In this document: positions 38,453 to 49,989 of the stretch, piece after piece
Numbering within the stretch: position 1 is the first letter of the stretch
How the letters are laid out: the number at the start of each line of letters is the position of its first letter
Assembly: GCF_002807685.1 (NCBI RefSeq)
Contig: NZ_PEAX01000002.1
Location: 248,001 to 312,000 of the forward strand
Direction: 5' to 3'
Origin: Neoalteromonas flava
GTDB taxonomy: Bacteria > Pseudomonadota > Gammaproteobacteria > Enterobacterales > Alteromonadaceae
Length of the DNA: 64,000 bases
Position numbers and translations under genes: made by a program
Notes under the pieces: generated by a model
What the model was told of the DNA's origin: nothing
Seen by the model: the letters and a program-made list of their open reading frames with translations, nothing else
Databases searched by the model: none

Positions 38453-39389
38453 TTGGCAAGGACGGGTTGACAGTGAAGATGGTGATTTAGGGCTACGTTG
38501 GCATCAAAAAGTTCAACAGAAGCCAGACCCCAAAATCGCATGCAGCACTGCACTGGTGGGTTTCTGTTGTGATCTTGGCGTCGCTGCAAATAAAGGACGG
38601 GTCGGTGCAGCACAGGGGCCAGACAGCTTGCGCGGTGCGTTAGCCAATTTACCCTGGCATTGGTCAGCAAACCTTAATGATTATGGCAACACACAAGCAG
38701 ATGACCAGCTAGAGTATGCTCAGCAACGCTATGCTCAACAAATTAAAACCGCATTGGATCAGCATGACTTCGTGCTGGGGCTCGGTGGCGGGCATGAAAT
38801 TGCGTGGGGCAGTTATCAAGGGTTGGCGTCATCACTTGGATCACTTGAACAAGCTAAGATAGGGATCATCAATTTTGATGCCCATTTTGACTTGCGCCGT
38901 CCAGCTCCAGCATCCAGCTCAGGTACCCCATTTCGCCAAATTGCAGAACATCGAGCTGAACGTCAACAAGCATTTCATTATGCTTGCCTTGGGATTTCAA
39001 GGGCAGCTAACACCCCCGCCCTGTTTGACTATGCAAATACATCTGGCACACATTACCTGCTAGATAAAGATTGCTCACTGACTGCACTAAAAAACCTGTT
39101 AACACCGTTTTTAGCTTCTATTGATCAGCTTTACCTGACCATCTGCCTAGATGCCTTTCCTGCGGCTCATGCGCCTGGCGTCAGTGCGCCGAGTGCATTG
39201 GGTATCGACCCCAAGATGGTCATTGCCATACTGCACTGGATAGCTCAGCAGCGGGAGCATTTAGACTTTACTTGGAAGCTGGCGGATATTGCCGAACTAA
39301 ATCCTAGCTTCGACATTGATAATCGCACAGCCAAGCTGGCCGCGCGCATCGCGTTTGAATTGTTTGATGCTGTTTTACCGATAGACTAA
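38445..39389 (+). CDS. hutG: Formimidoylglutamase, arginase family
   Basis: About 314 residues. Hydrolyses formiminoglutamate to glutamate and formamide, the last step of the short hut route. Arginase-fold Mn ligands: GGGHEIAWG, NFDAHFDLR and the CLDAFPAAHAPGVSAPSA region. ATG 38445 has GGAGG six bases upstream and overlaps hutI; a longer in-frame start at 38406 would lie deep in hutI. Confidence 0.93.
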   Translation: MFNWQGRVDSEDGDLGLRWHQKVQQKPDPKIACSTALVGFCCDLGVAANKGRVGAAQGPDSLRGALANLPWHWSANLNDYGNTQADDQLEYAQQRYAQQIKTALDQHDFVLGLGGGHEIAWGSYQGLASSLGSLEQAKIGIINFDAHFDLRRPAPASSSGTPFRQIAEHRAERQQAFHYACLGISRAANTPALFDYANTSGTHYLLDKDCSLTALKNLLTPFLASIDQLYLTICLDAFPAAHAPGVSAPSALGIDPKMVIAILHWIAQQREHLDFTWKLADIAELNPSFDIDNRTAKLAARIAFELFDAVLPID

Positions 39390-39554
39390 AACAAAACCGC
39401 TTCTGCAGTGGGTATGCAAATCAGCCTCTACATGCACCGTAATAGCTGATAGATTTGACCTATTGCGTCAATTAGGGGTTATGCTCAACCTGTATAGATG
39501 AGCAGAAATCTTCTTTGCCATAGACATTATAGAGGGCAATGTGGATCGCGTTGT

Positions 39555-40283
39555 TCACAGGCTGCGTTTGCGTCGCTGCAAACCACGCTGGGCCCAAGAA
39601 AATACTAAAACCATTCCCGTTACAGTAAAAAACAACGCAATAATCGCACTGATGATCAGCAAAGGATTATTAAAATTATCGCGCGTTTCATAATCCATAA
39701 TGTGTAACATCCAGAAGATATCAAATAAACGCCACAAATCGCTCCGTACTTTAAGCACTTCAGCCGTCATAGGATGTAAATAAAACGTGGTGTTTATCCA
39801 ATCATCAAAATCTACTCGATATACCGGATGCTCGATCCCTGACGCTTCACTCGGAATCGCTGTCAATAAAGCAATCTGCGCGAACTCTCCGCTTCCCGCA
39901 TAGCGTCTTGTTGCCTCAGCACTGACTAGATCTTCACTCAGCGGTAGCAATGTCTGCCACTGATGGTCGTCGGTCAAACTTAGGAACGTCTCATGGCCGT
40001 TAATGTCGACCGCTTCTACTACAGCTTGCCCTAACCGATTAACCCAGCGTAAAGAGGTATATTCGGTTATATCCAGCGGTGCAACTGCAGTGATAGGAAC
40101 GCTATCCTGCGCACTATCAGCATTCAGAGTGATGTTTTGAACCTCGCTAGGATGCAGTAATGGTTTTCCGTGTACCCATTCTAAGGGCACCGCGCTCATG
40201 TATAAGCCTCCGGCGATCCAAAGTAATACCTGAATGCCAATAATTACCCCAATCCATTGATGTAACGTGCGCCAGCGCCGCAT
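39555..40283 (-). CDS. PepSY-domain membrane protein
   Basis: About 242 residues: an N-terminal helix after RRWRTLHQWIGVIIG, a periplasmic PepSY-like region (YRVDFDDWINTTFYLHPMTAEVLKVRSDLWRLFD), and a C-terminal helix after WMLHIMDYETRDNFNNPLL. This layout resembles half of the PepSY-TM proteins (PiuB-like) linked to metal or haem reduction. The function is not known. ATG 40283 is preferred because the basic R-R-W start directly precedes the helix. Confidence 0.72.
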   Translation of the reverse strand: MRRWRTLHQWIGVIIGIQVLLWIAGGLYMSAVPLEWVHGKPLLHPSEVQNITLNADSAQDSVPITAVAPLDITEYTSLRWVNRLGQAVVEAVDINGHETFLSLTDDHQWQTLLPLSEDLVSAEATRRYAGSGEFAQIALLTAIPSEASGIEHPVYRVDFDDWINTTFYLHPMTAEVLKVRSDLWRLFDIFWMLHIMDYETRDNFNNPLLIISAIIALFFTVTGMVLVFSWAQRGLQRRKRSL

Positions 40284-40365
40284 AACTGCCTGCCTTATAC
40301 TTGTAAACCCTATACAACTCACAATCTATAATTTCAGTCTGAGCGCGACTATCGAATGCGGTGAA

Positions 40366-40393
40366 TTGCAACCGTGGGAAAATGTTCTATAAA
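40366..40393 (+). promoter_or_regulatory. Plausible sigma-70 promoter without an annotated gene
   Basis: TTGCAA (40366-40371), 16 bases, TATAAA (40388-40393). Expected start near 40400, pointing into a terminator-like hairpin and a tiny ORF. Confidence 0.5.
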
Positions 40394-40413
40394 CAAAGAG
40401 TACATTAGTGTTT

Positions 40414-40435
40414 GCAGGTTGAAAACCTGCTTTTT
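40414..40435 (+). terminator. Intrinsic terminator/attenuator in the PepSY-TorF gap
   Basis: GCAGGTT-GAA-AACCTGC followed by five T. Works only for plus-strand transcription, but both neighbouring genes are on the minus strand. Confidence 0.65.
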
Positions 40436-40446
40436 CGGAGCTACTT

Positions 40447-40500
40447 ATGAAGTTCAAAGCATATAAGCATTCAGTCGAAGTCATTGATCGTCTCAGTTGA
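40447..40500 (+). CDS. Candidate 17-residue small ORF
   Basis: MKFKAYKHSVEVIDRLS with GGAG (40437-40440) six bases before the ATG, just after the terminator-like hairpin. Too short to judge by coding statistics; kept because promoter, hairpin and ribosome site line up. Could equally be chance. Confidence 0.25.
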   Translation: MKFKAYKHSVEVIDRLS

Positions 40501-40521
40501 AGATCAATTGAATCGACTGAA
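40470..40521. other. Interrupted hairpin over the end of the small ORF
   Basis: TTCAGTCGA / TCGACTGAA outer stem (nine pairs), five-base internal loops, TTGATC / GATCAA inner stem, 12-base loop. It ends 15 bases before the torF-like stop codon. Confidence 0.45.
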
Positions 40522-40535
40522 AGTGTAAGAGCAGT

Positions 40536-41192
40536 TTAAAAGGTTTTGGCCAGTAGTAGCACTAAACGCGTGTCGGCGATATCACTGTCGTCTATATCTG
40601 TGCTGTGTAGCGCTAGGCTAGCATCAATGCCATGCCAAGACTTTTCTACCGTTGCACTATAATCCACATAGTTCTCTCCCAGTGCCTCTTCTCCACGCGA
40701 ATAGCCGACTTGCAGGGTCAGTGAAAATTCGTTGGCTAAGGGGATCAGGTAAGCAGCGGATAAATAGCTGACACTTTCATCACTGTTGATGTAGTCATTG
40801 GTATAACCAAACAATAAACTAAAGTTACTTATCTCTGCATTAACCAGCAGTTCGCCATAATCTGAATCGTCACTGCTGGAATAACCTTGATAAGAGTAAT
40901 AGTTAAACCCAATATCCAACAGCACATGCTCAAATTCGTGCGCGTACCCTAGGTAGTAATCAATTTCAGTATTTGCATCATCGTTGAAATCGACATTAGA
41001 GCCCCAAATCCCGCCATACCAACCCGATTCAGACTCGAAATCAACACTCGCTTGTAAAGCAGGGTTACTGTCAGTTTGGCTTATACCTCTGAATACGTAG
41101 TCTGAAGCGATGCCGACGGTAAACGAAGGTGCTGAGTGAGCAGTTAAAGGAGATAGTGCGATCAGACCCGCAATAATGGTAGTTGATTTCAT
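40536..41192 (-). CDS. TorF-family putative outer-membrane porin (TIGR02001 type)
   Basis: About 218 residues with signal peptide (ending TAHSAPS) and a barrel-like body: FTVGIASDYVFRGISQTDSNPALQ is the diagnostic start of this family. Regular alternating strands end in an aromatic residue (LLLAKTF), the outer-membrane insertion signal. Probably a small porin; substrate unknown. ATG 41192 is chosen because the signal peptide starts there. Confidence 0.85.
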   Translation of the reverse strand: MKSTTIIAGLIALSPLTAHSAPSFTVGIASDYVFRGISQTDSNPALQASVDFESESGWYGGIWGSNVDFNDDANTEIDYYLGYAHEFEHVLLDIGFNYYSYQGYSSSDDSDYGELLVNAEISNFSLLFGYTNDYINSDESVSYLSAAYLIPLANEFSLTLQVGYSRGEEALGENYVDYSATVEKSWHGIDASLALHSTDIDDSDIADTRLVLLLAKTF

Positions 41193-41310
41193 GGACTTAT
41201 TGAGCCTCAAAGTGCATTGATACGCTCTATAACTATAGGTTGAGCAGAGCAAGTAGACAAAGCGCTTATAGCTATTTTTTTACCGTCCAAGGAGGGTTCA
41301 ACAACGCTTA

Positions 41311-41341
41311 AGAGTCAAGGCTAGAACATTGCCCTGACTCT
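41311..41341 (-). terminator. Possible weak terminator after the subtilase
   Basis: AGAGTCAAGGC / GCCCTGACTCT with one mismatch. It lies 14 bases past the stop, but no U tract follows on the minus strand. Confidence 0.35.
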
Positions 41342-41354
41342 ACCATCACTGCAG

Positions 41355-44300
41355 CTACTTTGTGCCTCTGGCAAACCGCTTTCGGTGCCATAACAGCAAT
41401 AACAACGCAAGCAGCCCGCTACTTGTTGTGGTACCTCCGCCACTATCACTGCTAACAGGTGTTGGTTGTGGCACTGCCGAGCGGTTGGGATCCAATGGAT
41501 AAGCATCGTTGGCGTCAACTACACCATCATTATCATCATCGTTATCCGCGTTATTCCCAATTCCATCACCATCCGTGTCCACGCTCTCTGTCGGATCGAG
41601 CGGGAAAGCGTCTTCATCATCATTGACGCCATCATTGTCGTCGTCCTCATCGGCATTGTTGCCTATGCCGTCTGCGTCAGTGTCTGTGGACTCAGAAGGG
41701 TCTAGTGGAAATGCATCTTGAGTATCATTAACACCGTCATTGTCGTCGTCCTCATCCGCATTGTTGCCAATGCCATCACCATCCGTATCTACGGTCTCTG
41801 TCGGATCAAGTGGGAAAGCGTCTTCATCATCATTGACACCATCATTGTCGTCGTCTTCATCCGCATTGTTGCCAATGCCGTCACCGTCAGTGTCAGTGTC
41901 TTCGGTCGGATCAAATGGAAAAGCATCAATGTCGTTGGTTGCGCCATCATTATCGTGATCATCGTCAAGGTCATTTTCAATGCCATCATCATCCACATCG
42001 TTGCCGCCATTGGCGTCAGCACCGATCAACATAAAACCGTTAAGTTCTTGTTTGGTGATGAATTCATCATAACCATAGCTAATGCGCAATGAGCCTATTT
42101 CCTCACCGCGGAACATGGGGAGCGTAGCCGTTACATATTGGGGATTAGCTTGGTTAACGCTGGTTTGTAAAGTGACCCAATCGTTATCACCCAGCTTTAA
42201 TTCAACCGCTACAGACTCTGCTAAAAAGTCTGCAATATATACTTCGACGGCAGGATTAAGTTTATTGACTGCCTGGTCAAAGATACGCGTATCATTTTGT
42301 AGCAAGCTCACCAACTTTAAATTTGTCACATAGAAATCGACAGTGTCTTGCAATGAATGAGTCAACGAGGAACGATAAGTTTCACCAAACAAGGTATTAT
42401 CGAACTCAATAATTAATTGCGCCTGTTCACAATTAAGCTCTGGTACAATATGGGGGTCGAAACTAGAAGCTTTCAGCGTAACAGCCTCAGTCACTTCACC
42501 ATCGCACTGCCAATAATACGTAGCGTTCGCAGCGTTATCATAGTTGTTCAATTGAGTATCGTTAATAAATGCTCGGTCAAAACTGGTACTACTTGAATAC
42601 CAATACATTTCACTGCTCTGCGCTGAGATGTCGGCAGTAAAATATGTGCCCCCGCGGCCAATCAAGGTACTTGCATCGCCGACCTCGACCAACTGATCGG
42701 TGTACGGAATGTATTTAACTATCTGACCATTGGCACCTGTGGCGAGGCGGTCGGTAGAAAACCACGCTTCAATTTCATTTTCACTGACAAAACCACTCAC
42801 GGCTAACTCCACCATGCCGCCGCTGAATGTATCGGTAGTTTTATAATAATTGAACCTGCGTGCGGTGTAATTATCGCCTGCGCCAAGTCCACTTCCATCA
42901 GGATCATAGGTCATACGATTAAAACCAATTTCCTCAGGAACTAAAGTAGGATCGACGTTGATCGTGAAATGTTCATCATTGGCTAAATCCAAACTCACGA
43001 TTTCTGATTCTGCTTGCCCTGCGTCCCCGCTGATGGAAATCACATAAATATCCATTTCCTCAGGACCATCGGCAGATTGATCCTCGGTGGTGAAGGTATA
43101 ATAGGTTGACGCAGAATCTGTCAGCGCATTGACCGCTAGCACAGGGTGTGAAAAGCCCCACGCCCAAGTTCCAGAACTAGAGCCATCGAGATAAACTCCA
43201 AAGCTTGCCGTCGAGCCATTGCCAGATACTGGAACAGTTTCACCATCGGAATCTAAGATTGCTTGATAGCCAAAAAACTGAGTTAAATCTGCACTTGAAA
43301 GAGAAAGCTCTGTGTCTTCTACCACATCTAAAGCAGTTGCAATATAGCCATTAAGCTGCGCACTCTCAGGCAATCCTGCATCATCACGTAATTGAGGATC
43401 GTCGAAAAAGCCAAAGCCGGCCGTTATATTGAGCGGAATTGCCGGTACTTTAACCGCCTTTGACTGCCCTGCCGGCAGATCGATAAAACGATAGAACCCC
43501 TCGGCATTATTTACCAATGATACAAATATGGATTTATCCGTGTCTTGCGACAATGCAACCTCAAAGGATTTCTCTAGCACGACTGGTACTTGGAGCGTTT
43601 GCTCACTGCTGATAATTTGTAAATTATCGAACAATACCATCGCTCCATTTTCAGGTGTTGGAAGTGCAGCCACATCGGCTATTTCAATGGTAAAGTCCAG
43701 GCTCATGGCGCTATTGGCTTCTAGCGTCAACTCCACCTCATTAATTGTGAGAGTGATGCCGTCTGGGAGCGCATCGGGTAGTGCGAGACTAATATCAACA
43801 GCGTCATCACTTAAGTTTTCAACCAGCAATGAAGCCGTATTTGTCCAACGGGTCGCCTGATTGTCTACCTTTCCAAAACTTAAGATCCCTTGCGGTACAA
43901 CCAATGTGGCAGCAATAGCCGCTGGTATATTCATGCGGCCGGTGCCTTGCGCGAAAGGATCCTCGCCTAAGTCAACCGTTCCGGCCATTAACTTACTTTT
44001 AATATCCCGCGCTGACATGTCGGGAAAGGCCTGCTTCAATAACGCGGCAGCTCCAGCGACATGAGGCGCGGCCATACTGGTACCGCTCAGACTTCCGGTC
44101 GCCGAGTCAGGTAACGCCGATAAAATATCGCTACCCGGCGCAGTAATTTCCGGTTTTAATACCCCAGACGCTAGCATTTCACCTTTCGAACTAAAATAAG
44201 ACAGTTCGTCACTTTTGGTACTAGAAGCTACGGTAATTGCATTGCGCGCGCTGGCGGGTGAAGTACTCCCAACATCGCCGTAACTCCCTCCATTACCGGC

Positions 44301-45344
44301 TGCGACAACGACGACAATACCAGCGTCTACAGCAGCGTCAGTCGCCTGGCTTAATGGGTCAGTTGCATCACCGCCACCACCTAAACTCATGTTGATCACA
44401 TCAACCTGATCGTCCGTTTGTGGGTCTCCATCCGGATCCACAGCTCGTTCGATCGCAGCAATAATATTAACGTCTGAGCCAAAGCCTTGATCTGAAAGCG
44501 CTTTGTAGGCATGCAATTTAGCCTGTGGTGCCACCCCCAGCATCGTGTCGCTGTTTGCCGCAACGATGGCCGCAACATGAGTACCATGACCATCGCCATC
44601 CATCGGATCGCTATCGCCGTAATGGAAATCATAGCCATCAGTGACTTTGCACTCTGCACCAAAACACCCCCCTAGCGCGGGGTGCGTATAATCAATGCCG
44701 GTATCGATAATAGCGACCGTTATGCCGTCGCCCTGCAAGCTCTGCTCGTTGCTATCGGTCATCGCCCAAACGTCAGGAGCACCCACTAGAGGAACACTCT
44801 CAGCTAACGACTTGTAATAATAAGACTCAGCTACCACCCGCTTCACTTGTGGAAGCTTTTGTATCGCCGCTATTGTGTTGTCGTTAGCAATGACCACCAA
44901 CGCATTCGACACGCGCTGAAATGCTTTGTCTAGGGCGACTTTTGGTGCGACCTGTTGCATCGATTGCCAAACATTATCTTGTTCAGCTTTTAACTGATAA
45001 AAATAATCCCTCACAGCTCCCTTAACCGCAGACTTATCTTGCGACGTCTGTTGTGTCAGTCCATTTTCGTCCGACGCAGCTTGTAGTAGCGAATGTCGAT
45101 AGGCCAGTAGCGAGGGATTTTGCAATTCAACAATGTAGCGACGCTGTTCGTTTACGCCTAATTCAATCAACGGATACTGGCGATGTTTGGAATGGGTAAT
45201 GGCGAGGGTTTGATGGTCCGCTAGATAGGCTGTGCGTACACCATTGTTCACCACTATATCCCGGGCTAGTGGTGGCTTTGATTGGGCAGAAACAACAGTA
45301 CTGGCGAGGCCAGCTAATACAGCTAAGGCTACCTTTGATTTCAT
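41355..45344 (-). CDS. Secreted subtilisin-like protease (S8) with Ca-binding repeats and GlyGly-CTERM
   Basis: 1329 residues: signal peptide; an inhibitor-like propeptide (to about 195); an S8 domain with Asp in [13 protein letters not shown], His in [10 protein letters not shown] and Ser in [14 protein letters not shown]; long beta-rich C-terminal domains; five 35-residue Asp-rich thrombospondin type 3-like repeats; then [18 protein letters not shown], a short helix and a basic end ([11 protein letters not shown]). That last part is a GlyGly-CTERM signal, normally cut by rhombosortase after type II secretion. An extracellular, Ca-stabilised protease, probably for protein scavenging. AAGGA precedes ATG 45344. 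Confidence 0.92.
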   Translation of the reverse strand: MKSKVALAVLAGLASTVVSAQSKPPLARDIVVNNGVRTAYLADHQTLAITHSKHRQYPLIELGVNEQRRYIVELQNPSLLAYRHSLLQAASDENGLTQQTSQDKSAVKGAVRDYFYQLKAEQDNVWQSMQQVAPKVALDKAFQRVSNALVVIANDNTIAAIQKLPQVKRVVAESYYYKSLAESVPLVGAPDVWAMTDSNEQSLQGDGITVAIIDTGIDYTHPALGGCFGAECKVTDGYDFHYGDSDPMDGDGHGTHVAAIVAANSDTMLGVAPQAKLHAYKALSDQGFGSDVNIIAAIERAVDPDGDPQTDDQVDVINMSLGGGGDATDPLSQATDAAVDAGIVVVVAAGNGGSYGDVGSTSPASARNAITVASSTKSDELSYFSSKGEMLASGVLKPEITAPGSDILSALPDSATGSLSGTSMAAPHVAGAAALLKQAFPDMSARDIKSKLMAGTVDLGEDPFAQGTGRMNIPAAIAATLVVPQGILSFGKVDNQATRWTNTASLLVENLSDDAVDISLALPDALPDGITLTINEVELTLEANSAMSLDFTIEIADVAALPTPENGAMVLFDNLQIISSEQTLQVPVVLEKSFEVALSQDTDKSIFVSLVNNAEGFYRFIDLPAGQSKAVKVPAIPLNITAGFGFFDDPQLRDDAGLPESAQLNGYIATALDVVEDTELSLSSADLTQFFGYQAILDSDGETVPVSGNGSTASFGVYLDGSSSGTWAWGFSHPVLAVNALTDSASTYYTFTTEDQSADGPEEMDIYVISISGDAGQAESEIVSLDLANDEHFTINVDPTLVPEEIGFNRMTYDPDGSGLGAGDNYTARRFNYYKTTDTFSGGMVELAVSGFVSENEIEAWFSTDRLATGANGQIVKYIPYTDQLVEVGDASTLIGRGGTYFTADISAQSSEMYWYSSSTSFDRAFINDTQLNNYDNAANATYYWQCDGEVTEAVTLKASSFDPHIVPELNCEQAQLIIEFDNTLFGETYRSSLTHSLQDTVDFYVTNLKLVSLLQNDTRIFDQAVNKLNPAVEVYIADFLAESVAVELKLGDNDWVTLQTSVNQANPQYVTATLPMFRGEEIGSLRISYGYDEFITKQELNGFMLIGADANGGNDVDDDGIENDLDDDHDNDGATNDIDAFPFDPTEDTDTDGDGIGNNADEDDDNDGVNDDEDAFPLDPTETVDTDGDGIGNNADEDDDNDGVNDTQDAFPLDPSESTDTDADGIGNNADEDDDNDGVNDDEDAFPLDPTESVDTDGDGIGNNADNDDDNDGVVDANDAYPLDPNRSAVPQPTPVSSDSGGGTTTSSGLLALLLLLWHRKRFARGTK
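41474..42000. repeat. Five 105-base coding tandem repeats (TSP3-like)
   Basis: Each unit encodes [20 protein letters not shown] plus a DAFPLDPTE ending; units two to four are nearly identical in DNA, the outer two more diverged. Asp/Asn spacing fits calcium loops. Confidence 0.9.
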
Positions 45345-45454
45345 GATACGTCCTTGTAGAGCAAATTCTTATTATTGAAAGTTTGAAAAAAATAATAGCC
45401 ACAGTCTAATTTTCATGCAACCGGTTTTAGCCTTAAGGCTTTTTATTGCATGTA

Positions 45455-45484
45455 CAAAAAAGGAGACACTTCGGTCTCCTTTTC
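45455..45484 (-). terminator. Terminator of the gcvTHP operon
   Basis: AAAAGGAGAC-ACTTCG-GTCTCCTTTT with a run of T on the minus strand, 16 bases beyond the gcvP stop. Confidence 0.92.
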
Positions 45485-45499
45485 GATACAGACTGGGGC

Positions 45500-48403
45500 T
45501 TACTCCCCGTCACCGCGATACATGTCCATACTTGGGCATGAGCAGATCAAGTTCCGATCACCATATACATCATCAATCCGGTTGACGCTTGGCCAGAATT
45601 TATTCTTAGCCACTGCTGGCACTGGGTAAGCCGCTAGCATACGGTCGTAGCTTCGAGTCCAGTTAGCATCACAAATATCCGCCAACGTATGCGGCGCATT
45701 GTGTAATGGATTATCGGTAGCATCCCACTCCCCGCTTTCTACTTTGGCGATCTCTTCGCGAATGTGGATCATGGCCTCGATAAACCGATCAAGTTCAACT
45801 TTAGCTTCTGACTCTGTTGGCTCGATCATCAACGTGCCAGCCACTGGGAAACTCATGGTTGGGGCGTGGAACCCGTAGTCATTCAAACGCTTGGCAATGT
45901 CCATCTCTGACACACCCGATGTTTCCTTCAGCGGACGCAGATCGATAATGCACTCGTGTGCAACGCGGCCATTGCGACCTTTGTAAAGTACTGGATAATG
46001 ACCTTCTAATTTCTTCGCCACATAGTTGGCGTTTAGGATCGCGACCTCAGTAGCCTTTTTCAGACCTTCACCGCCCATCATCTTAATGTACATGTAGCTG
46101 ATCGGTAGGATTGACGCACTGCCCCATGGTGCTGCTGAAACAGCTCCATTATCACGGCCAGTATTGTCGATACTGACCACTGTATGGTTAGGTAAAAACG
46201 GCTGTAAGTGCGCTTTAACGCCGATCGGCCCCATACCTGGACCACCACCGCCGTGGGGGATACAGAAAGTTTTATGCAGATTCAAATGCGACACATCAGC
46301 ACCGATAAAGCCGGGTGAGGTGATCCCTACCTGGGCGTTCATGTTGGCACCATCCAAATACACCTGACCACCGTGCTCATGCACGATGTCACAGATTTCA
46401 CGCACTGTTTCTTCGTACACACCGTGAGTCGATGGATAGGTGATCATCGCGCAAGAGAGATTATCTGCAACTTCTGCCGCCTTTTTACGCAAATCCGCTA
46501 AATCAACGTTACCGTCTTTGTCGCAGTTAACCACGACAACTTTAAGACTGACCATCTGCGCCGATGCCGGGTTGGTACCGTGGGCCGAACTTGGGATCAA
46601 ACATACGTTGCGATGCCCTTCGCCGCGGCTCTGATGGTAACGTTGAATTGCCAATAATCCGGCATACTCACCCTGAGCACCAGAATTTGGCTGCATTGAC
46701 AATGCATCATAACCCGTGATGTTAATTAGCCAATCACTGAGCTCGCCAATCATCTCGGCGTAACCTTGAGCTTGATCCAATGGCGCAAACGGGTGTAGCT
46801 GACCGAACTCTGGCCACGTGATAGGGATCATCTCTGCTGTGGCATTGAGCTTCATGGTACAAGAGCCCAACGAGATCATCGAGTGATTCAAGGCTAAATC
46901 TTTGTTTTCCAAGCTCTTAATGTAACGCAACATCTCGGTTTCTGAGTGATACTGGTTAAATACCTCATGCGTTAAGATAGCAGTTTGGCGATGCAAATCT
47001 GCTGGAATAGACGTTGAACCCTGAGTGGTGACTTCAGCATCTAATTGCTCGATATCCAAACCGTGGCCTTCCCCGAGCAACACATCAAACAATGCAGCGA
47101 TATCATCGCGAGTGGTCGTCTCGTCCATCGTGATGCCAACAGCATTATCTAGGTCGGCGCGTAAGTTCATACCGCGGGCACGCGCTCGCTCAAGCACCAC
47201 CTGTTGGTCATCAACCACCACACCGATAGTATCAAACCAGGTACTGTGCAATAGGCCAACTTCTTTTTGGCTTAACCCGGTTGCCAAAATATCTGCCATC
47301 CGATGGATGCGTTGGGCAATCGTTTTCAGCCCCTGTGGACCGTGATAGACCGCATAAAATGACGCGATGTTGGCCAACAATACTTGCGCAGTACAAATAT
47401 TTGAATTGGCTTTCTCACGGCGAATATGTTGTTCACGGGTCTGCAGTGCCATGCGCAAAGCAGGATTGCCGCGCATATCTTTACTTACGCCGATAATCCG
47501 CCCCGGCAAAGAACGCTTATATTCATCTCGCGTAGCAAAAAAAGCTGCGTGTGGGCCACCGTACCCCATGGGTACACCAAAGCGTTGTGCGCTACCAAAA
47601 ACCACATCCGCACCCATTTCACCGGGTGATTTAAGTAATACCAAGCTCATGATATCAGCCGCCACTGCAACGATACCTTTTTTGCTCTGCACCGCAGCGA
47701 TTAGGTCACTGATATCAGTGACTTCACCGGTTGAGCTTGGGTATTGCAGTAGTGCACCAAACACATCATGCGCTGTCACGCTTTCAGCTGGGCCAGTCAC
47801 AACCTCAAAACCGAACATTTCCGCGCGGGTCTTCACCACATCGATAGTTTGTGGAAACACGTTATCGGCAACGAAGAACGTATTGCATTTTTTATTTTTG
47901 CTAACGCGTTTTGCCAGCGCCATCGCTTCAGCAGCTGCTGTAGCTTCATCAAGCAATGATGCTGACGCCAAGGGTAAACCGGTTAAATCAATCGTGACCT
48001 GTTGGAAATTAAGGATCGCTTCTAAGCGCCCTTGTGCGATTTCGGGTTGATAAGGGGTATACGCCGTGTACCAACCAGGATTTTCCAACACATTGCGCAA
48101 GATAACATTCGGTGTATGAGTACCGGTGTATCCCATACCAATAAACGAACGAAACACTTTATTTTTGTTGGCGACAGCCTTGAGCTGCGCAAGCGCATCT
48201 ACTTCGTTTTCTGCCACGCCGACATTAAGCGGCTCCGGTAAGCGGATCCCTGCTGGTACGGTCTGACTGATCAGATCGTCCAAGGATTCGGCACCGATGG
48301 TTTCTAACATTTGGGCAATTTCTTGCTGGCCAGGTCCAATATGGCGTCTTACAAAATCCTGAGGTTGCTCTAGCTGAGCCAAAGTCTGATTGGTATTTGA
48401 CAT
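45500..48403 (-). CDS. gcvP: Glycine dehydrogenase (decarboxylating), P protein
   Basis: 967 residues, full length. Decarboxylates glycine and passes aminomethyl to GcvH. Both halves of the fused PLP enzyme are present; the PLP lysine lies in [18 protein letters not shown]. The N-terminal [17 protein letters not shown] is typical. Last gene of gcvTHP; separated from gcvH by 86 bases containing a strong hairpin that may tune its level. Confidence 0.97.
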   Translation of the reverse strand: MSNTNQTLAQLEQPQDFVRRHIGPGQQEIAQMLETIGAESLDDLISQTVPAGIRLPEPLNVGVAENEVDALAQLKAVANKNKVFRSFIGMGYTGTHTPNVILRNVLENPGWYTAYTPYQPEIAQGRLEAILNFQQVTIDLTGLPLASASLLDEATAAAEAMALAKRVSKNKKCNTFFVADNVFPQTIDVVKTRAEMFGFEVVTGPAESVTAHDVFGALLQYPSSTGEVTDISDLIAAVQSKKGIVAVAADIMSLVLLKSPGEMGADVVFGSAQRFGVPMGYGGPHAAFFATRDEYKRSLPGRIIGVSKDMRGNPALRMALQTREQHIRREKANSNICTAQVLLANIASFYAVYHGPQGLKTIAQRIHRMADILATGLSQKEVGLLHSTWFDTIGVVVDDQQVVLERARARGMNLRADLDNAVGITMDETTTRDDIAALFDVLLGEGHGLDIEQLDAEVTTQGSTSIPADLHRQTAILTHEVFNQYHSETEMLRYIKSLENKDLALNHSMISLGSCTMKLNATAEMIPITWPEFGQLHPFAPLDQAQGYAEMIGELSDWLINITGYDALSMQPNSGAQGEYAGLLAIQRYHQSRGEGHRNVCLIPSSAHGTNPASAQMVSLKVVVVNCDKDGNVDLADLRKKAAEVADNLSCAMITYPSTHGVYEETVREICDIVHEHGGQVYLDGANMNAQVGITSPGFIGADVSHLNLHKTFCIPHGGGGPGMGPIGVKAHLQPFLPNHTVVSIDNTGRDNGAVSAAPWGSASILPISYMYIKMMGGEGLKKATEVAILNANYVAKKLEGHYPVLYKGRNGRVAHECIIDLRPLKETSGVSEMDIAKRLNDYGFHAPTMSFPVAGTLMIEPTESEAKVELDRFIEAMIHIREEIAKVESGEWDATDNPLHNAPHTLADICDANWTRSYDRMLAAYPVPAVAKNKFWPSVNRIDDVYGDRNLICSCPSMDMYRGDGE

Positions 48404-48438
48404 AATCGAGTACTAGTTGTGTTGCGCAATGAATATAA

Positions 48439-48460
48439 GTGCCGCGACTATGCGCGGCAC
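48439..48460 (-). other. Intercistronic hairpin between gcvH and gcvP
   Basis: Perfect eight-pair stem GTGCCGCG / CGCGGCAC, loop ACTATG, no U tract. Likely an mRNA processing or stability element, possibly partial attenuation. Confidence 0.6.
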
Positions 48461-48489
48461 ATGAGTTTTAGCAGCGGTTTACCGCAAAT

Positions 48490-48879
48490 TTAGTCTTCGT
48501 CGATGCTAGCTTCGTAGCCGTCGGCATCCAATAAGGCGTCGACTTCACTGGCGTCGTCAGCTTTAATCTTAAACATCCAACCATCGCCGAAAGGGTCTGA
48601 ATTGACCAGTTCAGGCGAGTCTTCAAGATCTTCATTAACAGCGATGATTTCACCGCTGATAGGCGCATAAACATCAGACGCCGCTTTTACTGACTCGGCA
48701 ACGACAATATCGTCGCCCGTGCTAACTTGATCACCGACATCCGGTAGTTCGACAAACACCATGTCTCCCAGCAGATCTTGGGCGTGTTCAGTAATACCCA
48801 CAGTGAATACACCATCACCTTCTGGGCGAACCCACTCATGAGTAGCGGTATAACGAAGCTCTTTTGGAATGTTGCTCAT
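48490..48879 (-). CDS. gcvH: Glycine cleavage system H protein
   Basis: 129 residues; lipoyl carrier shuttling aminomethyl between P, T and L proteins. Lipoyl Lys65 is in [18 protein letters not shown]. The acidic C-terminus ([14 protein letters not shown]) is usual. Gap to gcvT is 21 bases; ordinary ribosome site. Confidence 0.97.
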   Translation of the reverse strand: MSNIPKELRYTATHEWVRPEGDGVFTVGITEHAQDLLGDMVFVELPDVGDQVSTGDDIVVAESVKAASDVYAPISGEIIAVNEDLEDSPELVNSDPFGDGWMFKIKADDASEVDALLDADGYEASIDED

Positions 48880-48900
48880 AATTGATCCTGCTATTGAATT

Positions 48901-49989
48901 TTAGTTATCTGTTAAAACACTTTTGCCATTGCGAACAAAACTGGGTTTTACCACATTTACTGTAACCCACTTTTTGCGCATTTCCACTTCAACTGTCTCG
49001 CCTACATCAGCAGGTACCCGAGCCATGGCAATCGAATGGCCTAAGGTAGGAGAAAATGTACCTGAAGTGATAACACCATTCCCGGCCTCACAGCGAACGG
49101 CCTGACCTGCTCGCAGTACGCCCTTATCTTTCATTACCAAGCCCACTAACTTGTCTGTGCCGGCAGCTTTTTGTTGCTCTAGCGCCGCGCGCCCAACGAA
49201 GTTACGATCCTGTGGTTCCCAAGTAATCGTCCAGCCCATATTCGCCGCTAACGGGGATATCGTTTCATCCATATCTTGCCCGTATAAGTTCATACCAGCT
49301 TCTAAGCGCAGCGTATCGCGCGCGCCCAGTCCGCACGGTTTTACTCCTGCGTCGAGTAGTTGTTGCCATAACGCAACCGCATCAGCTTTGTTGACAATAA
49401 TTTCGTAACCCGCTTCACCGGTATAACCCGTCGTGGCGATGAAAAGGTCTTCGGCTTGTACACCAAAAAACGGCTTCATACCTTCGACCGCTTCTTTTTG
49501 TGCCGCAGAAAATACCTGCTGCGCTTTTTGCTTGGCGTTGGGCCCCTGCACCGCAATCATTGCAAACTCATCGCGAGCCTGAATATTGACAGCAAACCCT
49601 TCGGCTTGCTGATTCAACCAGTTCATGTCTTTTTCACGCGTTGCTGAATTAACCACTACCCGATAATTGGTCTCGTCGAAATGATAAACAATCAGGTCAT
49701 CAATAACCCCACCCGCTTCATTTAACATACCGGAATAAAGCGCTTTGCCTTTGACTGTTAATTTGGCGACGTCATTCGCTAGCAAATGGCGAAGATACGC
49801 CTTTGCTTCTGCACCCTGCACATCAACAATCGTCATGTGCGACACATCGAACATTCCGGCGTCTTGTCTAACTGCATGATGCTCTTCGATTTGCGAGCCA
49901 TAATTGATGGGCATATCCCAACCAAAAAAGTCGACCATTTTGGCACCAAGGTCTACGTGGGCTTGATATAAAGCAGTATGCTTATTCAT
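48901..49989 (-). CDS. gcvT: Aminomethyltransferase, T protein
   Basis: 362 residues; transfers the methylene from GcvH to tetrahydrofolate and releases ammonia. [16 protein letters not shown]-like opening, [11 protein letters not shown] and [21 protein letters not shown] are diagnostic. First gene of the operon; the 134-base gap to the divergent LysR gene has room for a promoter but no glycine riboswitch. Confidence 0.97.
   Translation of the reverse strand: MNKHTALYQAHVDLGAKMVDFFGWDMPINYGSQIEEHHAVRQDAGMFDVSHMTIVDVQGAEAKAYLRHLLANDVAKLTVKGKALYSGMLNEAGGVIDDLIVYHFDETNYRVVVNSATREKDMNWLNQQAEGFAVNIQARDEFAMIAVQGPNAKQKAQQVFSAAQKEAVEGMKPFFGVQAEDLFIATTGYTGEAGYEIIVNKADAVALWQQLLDAGVKPCGLGARDTLRLEAGMNLYGQDMDETISPLAANMGWTITWEPQDRNFVGRAALEQQKAAGTDKLVGLVMKDKGVLRAGQAVRCEAGNGVITSGTFSPTLGHSIAMARVPADVGETVEVEMRKKWVTVNVVKPSFVRNGKSVLTDN

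Noticed and set aside
39390-39554. Terminator between convergent hutG and the PepSY gene
   Set aside because: No stem with a U tract found on either strand.
41474-42000. Regular 105-base repeats resembling a CRISPR-like or satellite array
   Set aside because: The repeats are in frame inside a conserved protease and encode Ca-binding loops; there are no spacers.
41466-42092. Several overlapping plus-strand ORFs opposite the subtilase tail
   Set aside because: Low-complexity shadows (Ile/Val- or Ser-rich) of the Asp-rich repeats on the other strand.
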